From Parapristionchus giblindavisi (taxonomy: Eukaryota > Nematoda > Chromadorea > Rhabditida > Diplogasteridae), in NCBI GenBank assembly GCA_943737045.1, contig CALSFV010000381.1:124001-188000 (forward strand): a stretch of 64,000 bases of DNA, written 5' to 3'. Positions 46,700 to 55,241 of this stretch are shown piece after piece. Positions within the stretch are counted from its first letter, which is position 1. Each line of letters starts with the position of its first letter. Position numbers and translations under genes: made by a program. A model generated the notes under the pieces. That model saw nothing but the letters and a program-made list of their open reading frames with translations. It was not told the DNA's origin and made no database searches.

Positions 46700-47180
46700 A
46701 CACACCAAATCCCAAACCCTCTACCTCTCCATCTCCTTCTCCCTCTCTCTGCCTCTACCTCTCCTTCTCCCTCTCCCTCTTCCTCTCTCTCCCTCTTCCC
46801 CCTCTCCTTCTTCATCCCCCTATCTTAGATCATCCCTCTATCACAATCACAAACATCGTACAACTTACGTAAAACACCCCAACTAACAAGTAACGACTAC
46901 TAGCTACTTCTTACCTTTCATCTCCCTTTCTCCCTCTCCCTCTCCCTCTCCCTCTCCCTCTCCCTCTCCCTCTTATTCTCCCTCCCTCTCCCTCTCCCTC
47001 TGCTTCTCCCTCTCCCTCTTATTCTCCCTCCATCTCTCTCTCTCTCCCTCTCCCTCGCCCTCTCCCTCTCCCTCTCCCTCTCTCTTCTACCTCTCTCTCT
47101 CCCTCTCCCTCTCCCTCTCCCTCTCCCTCTCCCTCTCCCTCTCCCTCTCCCTCTCCCTCTCCCTCTTCCTCTCTCTCTCC
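46700..47180. repeat. CTCCCT/CTCTCC microsatellite, copy B
   Basis: Counterpart of 31290-31790 with a different number of CTCCCT units. Confidence 0.95.
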
Positions 47181-49962
47181 CTATCTGCACATTCTTCACA
47201 TCTCTGCCAGATGAGTAATCACTTCCTCAAACACCACTCACACATCCCGACCCACTCGCAGTCTACAGCACTTTCAATCTCCCGCCTTAACAAGGCTAAC
47301 CAACACTCGAGTGAGATAAACAAAAAACTACAGTAATCTTAAGTACTGTAGCGTCATCAATAACGTAACTCCGTCAGCCGTATCGTAACTATACTATCGT
47401 AACATAAACTTTAACAACTTCACCGCTAATCCCATTGTTGAAATCAATCTATTGAAAGCAGAGACTACCGTATTGTGCATACAGTACCCATCAACGTTAC
47501 CGTAATCTACCGTACCCATCAACACTACCGTAATCTACCGTACCCATCAACACTACCGTAATCTACCGTGCCCATCAACACTACCGTAATCTACCGTACC
47601 TTGGTCTTCGGTAGTCGTTCACTGATGAACTCCTTCGACTCCTCGGCCTGTTGGGCAGTGGCTAACTTGATCGTCAGCGAGAAACCCTCACCGAATCTGT
47701 GAATGATTATGATTATAATGTATCGTAACCTAGTACTGTGTCCAAGCCCTAGTCATAAGTCTGACCCAGCACACACACTATTTCACCAAATGAATAAATA
47801 TATCGATTGATTGATCAATCAATACACCGGGTGTCATGTAACCATTTAATCAGTTTTGACCCAATTGTCTAGCCTTCTCGATGTGCTGACTGTAACATGC
47901 CACGCTCGCTTTGCCGCTGTCCAAATCCAAATCCAGCAGGCACATTCACGCAACACCCCTGCCATTTCCCCTCTCTAATGCTCCGAATTATGATTTCTAA
48001 CTGTCCGGAAATGAAATATGCTACCCCCCATCACTCCCCTGAATCCCTAAATCAATTTCAGCTTCTTTAATCTTCATGTGCTATCTAGTGCCTAGGCATC
48101 ATATTTATTCATTTATTCTGCACCCCGTTTCATGTATTTATTCATTTATTCTGCACCCCGTTTCATGTGTGTGTCCATTCCCTCTCTCTTCCCCATTCCC
48201 TCTCTCTTCCCTCACTCGGCATGGTGACCCCCTCTCTACTCTGAGAACTAAAGTGAACTCTTCTCTACGCGTGCTGTGATCCCTGTGCCGGGGAGCTTAT
48301 GATAATTCAATCGGCACCCAAATAGGTTATGTTTTCTAACCTTAGGAATCGTATCTCTCCTAGTCCTAATTCAGCTCCTACGACTCCATCGTTGTCGAAG
48401 AAAAGGAGGTTAGAAGAAGGATGCCTTACTATGGAGGAGCTCACAGTGATGATAGTCAAGATGAGGTCTCAGCTCGATCGTCAGGAGGACGAGCTTGTCG
48501 CACAGAAAGAGATCTGTACTCAACTGCACAAAGAGGTGGGCATACTTCGATCTCAGCTGGCCACTAGTCAAAAGCCAGATGAGGTCTGTCAAAGCCACGA
48601 TGACTCCATGCACACCTGTATCGGTTCAGATAGTAATAGTCGTGTCCATTCCTCCCCTCCTGTACCTAATGCACCTCAACCGAATACGCCACAGAATGGT
48701 CCTCCCCTTGAGAATACAACAGATCTTGAAAGAAGCATAGTAATTGCTAGGATGCCAATTGATCGAACCCTATCTGATCTTGAACAAGTGAAGGCTGATT
48801 ATGAAAATGTATGTCAAATAAGTGGCATCATTGGATTCCCTGTACTTCCACTTGCTGTCTACCGTATGCCGGTTAGTCAACCATCTGCTGGATTCAATCG
48901 TCTCCTCAAGGTACTCATGCCTACGAGAGCTCATGCACGACTATTCCTATCAAACTGGAGGAAAGCCCTGGGGTCCGTCCAATCTGTCACTTTCGATCGA
49001 AAGTTCAGAAGAAAGTTCGCATCTTTCTAGCGAGAGTTCAGAAGAAAGATGCGAACTTTCCTCGCAACTTTCGTCGCAAGTTCTCTTACTCTTCTCTGGG
49101 TAAAGGGGCTTATATACTTGTAATAAAGAGTTCGGCAAACCCCAGACGGGTTTGGTGTGTGACTAAACTAACGGGTGGTGGGCGGAGCTCCGCCGGTTCT
49201 AACAACTATCAAGTTAACTCATTATTTAAGCCATCATAATCTACCGTAATCTACCTACCGTAACCTACAGTAACCCAGTTCATTGGGTCAAATTGATTGC
49301 GACGGGTCAGATGATTGACTAATTGTAAATTATCCTTACCGAGACCTTTTTGTTGATGATTCTACGTTATTCTTTGTGTTTTTTCGGGTTTTATAGATAT
49401 TTCATGTCAACACAAAACATTCCTTTAAAATTACTGTATGAACAAAGTAATAAATCGAACCAAAAAGTATGAAAACGAGACAATGACAAGCACTACAAGT
49501 ACAAATATAATAGATGAGAGGGAGAAACATGTTATGTAGAAAGCAATAATTGGGTGAAAGAACAAATGAATAACGAGGAGTGAGTGAGATTACGGTGGGT
49601 AGTCGATCAATATACAATTATTGATCGATTGATGAATGGGAAAATAGGCGTCCGGTCGCAGCATATGAAGCGTGACGTCATCCTAGCGTGAATTGATCAA
49701 TAGGTATAAAACCGAATGCATAAAAATCAATCAATAAATAGATAGACTATGACAAAAAACAATCGTCTGGTATGTACAGAAGAATCGTCACATAGCTGGG
49801 GCTCATACAAAGAAATAATCTATCGAGCTACGAATCAATCAATCAATAAAAGGGGCTAACGTAAACCAAAATCAGGGTGGGATCGTTGTGACAATCAATC
49901 TATTGTGGGACTACCGTTTACCAAAATCAGGGGGGGGGGACGTTGTGAGAGTGAGAGTGTCT

Positions 49963-50319
49963 CTACATGATGACTTCCCTCTGTGGTACGCTGGCCGAGA
50001 TGGCCTTGTTGAAGTAGAGCTCATCTTTGACGACGACGTCATCGCCCAGCACCGACGAGCCATCCATGCGCACCCAGGAACCTGAAAAAGACAACTCAGT
50101 TTGAGATTGCGGGAGCTCCTTAGTTACTATCATTGAGCCGCCGTGCACGACAGAATATGTACTCACAAGTCAATAAATCAATAAAGACATCAATCTATCA
50201 ATCAATAATTAAATAAGTAAATCAATCAATATTGGCACTTACAACATCCGGTCCAATCACCCAACCCTCGCCGATGACTGCGGTCGGGTCGACGAGCACG
50301 TTGCCCTTGATGTGTTCGC
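49963..50319 (-). pseudogene. GMPPB: GDP-mannose pyrophosphorylase B fragment (C-terminal exons)
   Basis: GMPPB makes GDP-mannose for glycosylation. Exon 50319-50243 encodes HIKGNVLVDPTAVIGEGWVI, the start of the C-terminal left-handed beta-helix. Exon 50081-49963 encodes the protein end ([20 protein letters not shown] ... VIM, stop TAG 49963-49965), closely matching the family's C-terminus. The first exon exits in phase 0 but the second needs phase 1, and about 50 intervening codons of the helix are absent from the 161-bp gap, so an internal exon was lost. The nucleotidyltransferase domain is absent. An ATT tract (50327-50374) abuts the first exon's acceptor. Confidence 0.9.
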
Positions 50320-50326
50320 CTCAAAC

Positions 50327-50374
<48 letters not shown>

Positions 50375-50383
50375 CATAGTAAA

Positions 50384-50598
50384 TGTTATGTCCTTAGGCA
50401 CAACTCGTGTAGCAGAATAGAGACTTTATCGGAGAGAGAATTAACAGTGCAACGTGAGATAAACTAATAGAAGTGAGCTGGGAAGCGAAACCGCAGCTTT
50501 ATATAGGGGGGGCGTGACCGCGTAGGCAATCAAGGGGTTCAACGGGTCAACGGTTGTACGCTAGGCCAGACTACAATAACTAAGTGGCGTACATATCA
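50384..50598 (-). mobile_element. Solo LTR of the Ty3/gypsy-like family, with 5-bp TSD
   Basis: 215 bp, similar to the LTR at 1515-1745 (shared TGTTATGT start, TTATATAGGGG, GGTTGTACGCTAGG, ATA(G/T)CA-type end). Exact 5-bp target duplication GTAAA at 50379-50383 and 50599-50603. No internal region. Confidence 0.92.
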
Positions 50599-50863
50599 GT
50601 AAAGGAGCGAGTGACGTCATCAAAGTGGATTATCGATTGGCTATTGAGCCACTCTGACTAATCGATATCGACGGACATACTTCAAAAGACTTATCTAACA
50701 GATATATATCCCATCCCCCGGGTGATTTTTGAGAAAATGGGGTGGGTCGGATGCTAAAATCGGATGGGTCTTGACGCTAGCGACAATACCGCCCACGTAT
50801 GATTACAGTACAGCCAATACTACGGCAATAAATCAATTAATCGATATTACAATCGATACTTAC

Positions 50864-52918
50864 CAGATACAGCGAGCGTCTTGGCTGAGTCTCCCTCGGT
50901 GAGAATGAGCGTGCACAGATGAGAGTTCTTGGTTCAGGCGTCGTTGGCGTCCTCGAGCTTGGGGATGCCCTACAAAGATGCGGTAATCATTTAATCAATA
51001 ATTTCAGAAAAAAATCAATAAATTAATAATGCAGAAAATCAATCAATGAATCAACTAATCGACCAATCTGCTCCCACCTTCATCTTGCTCGTCTTCTTGC
51101 TGTTGCACTTCTTGTCCACAATCTCCATCTGCTTGAAGCGCACCCACGAGAGAGTCCACAATTTCGCACGCTTGAGCCTTGAACATTCATTTTAGGTCAA
51201 TCCTCACAATGAGAGGATTGACCCACTATATACGCCTCATTTTCATGGTCGACTCACTATATAAGGCTCATTTTTTTATGTGAAAGATTACAATTTAAGC
51301 GAAAAATAACGATTTTCTAAATCGACCCACCTTTCTAAACCTTCTACTACTCTACTTCTAACTTTCTAAACCATGAATCGAATCGAATCGATAAATAAAA
51401 TACAGTGAGGACACCGAAAAAGTATGGCCTTGAACAAGTACGGTAGGTCAGTCGCATAAATCGTTAACCAAACTACAGAATACAAAGTACCTGTTTGGCA
51501 AATTTGTCCGAGATCTCACACTTGGATCCGAAACTCTTCGACTAGAGGGTCATGGTCTCCTTGGTCTGCGAGTCGAAGGTGGGGTTCTCAATGAGAGAAT
51601 TCACGAAGACCCACATGTGATTCTTCACCTGTAAATGATAAATCGATAATGTGAATCCATCAATCAATAAATCGTCAAAATGATCAGAAACATACTTGGA
51701 AAGGCTTGACTTGTACCGTACTCTTGCCAACCTTCTTCTTGATCGTATCGATTAGCTTCTGGACCATTTGATCGGCAACATAGTCAACGTGTCGACCACC
51801 CTGAATCGGCATTATTCATTGATTAATTGCTCATCATTTTGAAGGAATAAATTATTATTATTATATTATTTCGGCATACCTTGGTAGTGGCGATGGAATT
51901 AACACAAGAGACTTGCTGGAAGCCCTTGTCGAATACGGTAAGAGCCACCTCCCAACGATCACTCACCTACAATGATGGATAATCAATATTGATCGATATG
52001 AGGATATTGTAAGAGCAAAGCTAAGAATCGAGAATAGGATAGGTAGTCCAACAAGGTGTGTCTCAGGTCTCGCTAATTCACAGCACTGCACATCGCTGCG
52101 CAGTTTATCAAATAAGATCGTTGTGTAGGTTTGTTTTATGGCATCATAGACAGCACGTCGGCTACCGTAACCCTCACAATCAATAAATATTTCAAATCAA
52201 TCAATACCTGTTCATAGCACACTTTCAGCGGCTCGCCCTGTCCATCAACCTCATTCTTCGTGTACTGCTCAACGTACTGATTGAAGCCAGTTACCTGTAC
52301 ATCATTACTATGATTACGGTATCTCGGAATTACGGTAACTTACAGGAATGAGCTTGTTATTCAGGTAGACCTTGACTCCGCGAGCAGCACCAGCGATATC
52401 GTAGGCACGACTGAAAAATCAATATTTTTTTAAAAATTTAAAAAAAATAAACTAATTTACGATCTTACCGATACATGAGAGCAGTGATATCATCATCCAG
52501 CTCAGACATCTTGAATTTCTTCAAATCAGGCTTGAAGATTACCTAAACCAATATGGAGATTAGAGAAATCAATCAATAATGGATCAATAAATCGATAAGT
52601 ACCTTAGTGTAGTCATCACCGGAAGTAGCTTTCACTTCGGCATCCTCATCCTTGGTCATATTGTTCTTCCAGGTCTGTAAACGAACAAATCAATAAAGCC
52701 GTAGAATATATTTTGAAGAATCGATCGATTCTGTAGATCATGATACATTATCGAATACCTGTTTGAAAGCCTTCTTGTAATCCTTGCTGCTGGTTTCGAG
52801 AGTGAATTCAGTGGAGAAGATATTACACAGCTTAGCTCCGTATCCGTTACAACCACCCGTAATTGGACGATGTGAGCAGCGTACCAAAGATCAGCTCGGG
52901 TACGTACATGTTTTCAAC
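50864..52918 (-). pseudogene. TOP2: DNA topoisomerase II fragment, introns retained
   Basis: ATP-dependent DNA strand-passing enzyme. Exons: 52918-52759, 52674-52603, 52542-52469, 52410-52344, 52294-52208, 51966-51880, 51800-51696, 51628-51491, 51177-51078, 50969-50864. They cover the ATPase region (VENMYVPELIFGTLLTSSN, GYGAKLCNIFSTEFTLET), the transducer (GGRHVDYVADQMVQKLID, VKNHMWVFVNSLIENPTF) and the start of the Toprim domain (TLILTEGDSAKTLAVS). The N-terminal exons and everything after the first Toprim motif are absent. Lesions: frameshifting deletion after LLTSSN near 52860; TAG for Gln at 51542-51544; frameshift near 51150; TGA for Gly at 50934-50936. Between lesions the protein and splice sites are well preserved, so capture looks recent. 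Confidence 0.93.
51185..51426. mobile_element. MULE-like MITE inserted at the 3' splice site of a TOP2 exon
   Basis: ATTCATTTTAGG to CCGAAAAAGTATG, with TCACAATGAGAGGATTGACC and CACTATATA motifs of the family. 9-bp direct repeat GCCTTGAAC at 51176-51184 and 51427-51435. The exon beginning at 51177 has its splice acceptor (GTTCAAG) within that duplicated 9-mer. Confidence 0.85.
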
Positions 52919-52969
52919 CTCAAATCAATCAATAATTGTTATGATATCGATCGATACAAGTCATCGTAC

Positions 52970-53157
52970 CTTGTTTTCCCTCTGCACGATCTTTATACTT
53001 GCTGGAGCCGCGGATCTCATCGATTTCGGCCTGGACCTCTTCACTGAGAGCGAGGGACTCAGCGGGACGGAGGTTGTTCAAGTTGAGAAGAACATAGGCG
53101 AGATGTGGGAGGACTGTGATGCAAATAGCGCTGAGGGCAGAACGACCGAACATCATG
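52970..53157 (-). pseudogene. Captured exon of an unrecognised gene (small membrane-protein-like)
   Basis: Exon between a TTTCAG acceptor and a GTACGA donor. In frame from ATG 53156 it encodes a hydrophobic stretch (LSAICITVLPHLAYVLLNLN) followed by a charged tail (EEVQAEIDEIRGSSKYKDRA). The acceptor abuts the ATG, so it could be a trans-spliced first exon, or an internal exon following 54221-54081. Spliced to the first TOP2 exon it ends immediately at TGA. Family not recognised. Confidence 0.5.
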
Positions 53158-53507
53158 CTGAAATTTGGAGTATTGAATCGAACGGTTGGCTTAAAATACA
53201 TCACCAATCAATAAGTTATTATTACTACGAAAGAGGAAAGATATACACGCATTTTTATCACAACTGTGCTATTCTTGTATGCTTACAACTGGGAGAGAAC
53301 TACAGGCAGAAGGTTCGGGATTGGCGCAGACATAGAGATAGAGGGATGATAACGATTTGATAGTTTCACGCCTGTTATAAGGTATAGTAAAACAACAACA
53401 ACATAGATCGCTCTAAATAGGGCTGCTCACTGTCTCGGTAATCCAGACATACGGAGGGAAATGGGTACCAACTCTTTTTTCATATCGGATTCGGGCGATT
53501 CGTGTCC

Positions 53508-53562
53508 GTATCCGTGAAAAAGTATGAGCGCCAGTCTTTTTTCACGGATACGGACAGAGAGG
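53508..53562. repeat. Perfect hairpin (GTCCGTATCCGTGAAAAAG)
   Basis: GTCCGTATCCGTGAAAAAG is followed after about 14 bases by CTTTTTTCACGGATACGGAC. The upstream ATATCGGATTCGGGCGATTC is a diverged partner. No terminator role implied. Confidence 0.85.
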
Positions 53563-53809
53563 AACTTAGAGCGCTAGAGAGAGGGAAGGAGGTGAGAGAG
53601 TGTGTGAAATTGAGAGAGTGAAAAGGGAAGCGGTGAAAACAAGTGTAAATAAGAAACTAATGAGAAAATAAGCTAACCAGAAGAAATATAGAGTGGAACT
53701 ACACAAGAGAAATGTAATCAGAGCATTGGGAAAGTCAAATGAACAGTGGATTTTAAAAATAAGGGTAAAAAAGAGTAAGAGAGAAAGAGAGTGAAATGCG
53801 CGCACCCTA

Positions 53810-54010
53810 TCGCGAGAAAGAGAGTGAGACAGAGAGAAGAGTGAGACAGAGAGGAGAGTGAGACAGAGAGGAGAGTAAGACAGAGAGGAGAGGGTATTTC
53901 ACAAGAAGCGTGTCGCGAGAAAGACAAAGAGGAGAGTGAGGCAGAGAGGACAGTGAGGCAGCGAGGACAGTGAGGCACAGAGGAGAGTGAGACAGAGAGG
54001 AGAGTGTATT
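53810..54010. repeat. GAGAGTGAGACAGAGAG tandem repeats
   Basis: Imperfect 15-17-bp GAGAGTGAGACAGAG units in two clusters separated by a shared GTATTTCACAA(G/C)AAGCGTG, so the block itself is duplicated. Confidence 0.85.
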
Positions 54011-54080
54011 TCACAACAAGCGTGTACAAGAGTATGCAATTGATACAAGAAAGCGTAAAAATTAAAAATAATAAGACTAC

Positions 54081-54221
54081 CTGACGACTGTAGCTGCCCG
54101 AGGACGGCATATTCAACACAAAGATGCATCTTGAGAAGTAGTTGAGGTTGTCGACGAGCTTGACGTGACGAGCGGTCTTGGTTGGGAGAGCCGATACGTG
54201 TGCTGGTCGTCGCGAACCCAT
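54081..54221 (-). pseudogene. Captured first exon of an unrecognised gene
   Basis: ATG 54221, 47 codons, basic N-terminus (MGSRRPAHVSALPTKTARHV), then NLNYFSRCIFVLNMPSSGSY, ending at a GTAGTC donor in phase 0. ACTCAAG just before the ATG resembles an acceptor. The next exon-like segment (53157) needs phase 2, so the two do not join directly. A 21-C run lies at 54353-54373 upstream. Family not recognised. Confidence 0.5.
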
Positions 54222-55241
54222 CTTGAGTAACCTAAATTCATCCTGTTACGGATAAATGCGATCGGAAAGCGGAAAGAACGGAAAGAGCGGAAAGAAAGAG
54301 TGAAAGAACAGTGAACTGGTAAAGTCGTGCGCGCGGTCGCGACGCGTGTGTTCCCCCCCCCCCCCCCCCCCCCGCTGTTCGAACATGTTTTTCAGCTGCT
54401 CCGCGCTCTCATAAAATTCGGACGAGTGTGACTGAGAATGCACACGATTTCCTGTGCAGTTTTCGTCTAAATAATAAGTGTTTTCACAAAAAATATTTAT
54501 AAATTATTGAGCACACTTTCATCGAGAGTTGAGTAACCACAATTTAATCATCACACTATCACTTTTGTAAATTAAACTTTCGACGCAACTTTATGTAAAG
54601 CTCCGTTTACTTTTTCTGCTCCTCTTCAAATGCACACTCTCTCGCCTGCTCTAACCGACCTCGCTAGAAAGTTCGCATCTTTCGACGCATCTTTTCGTCG
54701 CAACTTTCGACGCAACTTTCGATCGAAAGTTGTTAGAGAGTACTAGAGAGTGTGTATTTCGAGAGATTTAGAGAAAACTTGCGTCGAAAGTTGCGTCGAA
54801 AGTTGCGAACTTTCTTCGCAACTTTCTTCGCATCTTTTTTGACAGATTGGACGGACCCCTGGAAGATCCTCGTTTCAATGATATTTATGTACGTGAATCG
54901 ATTGCTGATCCAAAGGATAGAAAGAAGACTCCCCCAAGTAGATTTGCTGTAAGAAAGGAACCAGTCCCTAATCGATCAATAAACAATAGAAGAAGAGAAA
55001 GAAGAGACTCTCACTATACCAATCGATCATCTCATCCCATTCCCAATTTCAATAGACCAAATAGATCATATCCCCTTCCTACTCCTCTTCAAGATTATCG
55101 TGCACCATTCCCAATCAATACTACAAACATGAATCCCTCGTCCACCATGCCTATATACAGTAATCCCATGCATACACCGTACCCATTCTCACAGCCACAT
55201 TCTCTCAATACACCCTTCATGTCTCATATTAACCAATACGG

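Larger units (their letters stand above)
48971..54858. mobile_element. 5888-bp TIR transposon carrying captured host-gene fragments
   Basis: Perfect 19-bp terminal inverted repeat GGGTCCGTCCAATCTGTCA, with a 3-bp target duplication CTG (48968-48970 and 54859-54861) inside LINE ORF1. Subterminal regions (48989-49085; 54663-54840) are arrays of AACTTTCGTCGC/AAAGTTGCGAAG-type units in inverted orientation. No transposase was found. It contains, all on the minus strand, exons of unknown gene(s), topoisomerase II and GMPPB. Also inside are a solo LTR with its own target duplication and a MULE-like MITE. The superfamily is unassigned; a 3-bp duplication fits PIF/Harbinger or CMC. This is comparable in concept to plant Pack-MULE/Pack-CACTA elements. 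Confidence 0.9.

Noticed and set aside
51542..51544. Stop codons in topoisomerase II as a sign of a variant genetic code
   Set aside because: usp48 and LINE ORF2 use standard stops with long clean frames, and the topoisomerase copy also has frameshifts, so it is a pseudogene.
53718..54129. 167-codon frame with LSASLSS repeats downstream of MGSRRPAHV
   Set aside because: Beyond the donor at 54081 it only translates GAGAGTGAGACAG repeats; just the first 47 codons look coding.
48971..54858. Helitron as the agent of gene capture
   Set aside because: There is a perfect 19-bp terminal inverted repeat and a 3-bp target duplication, which Helitrons lack.
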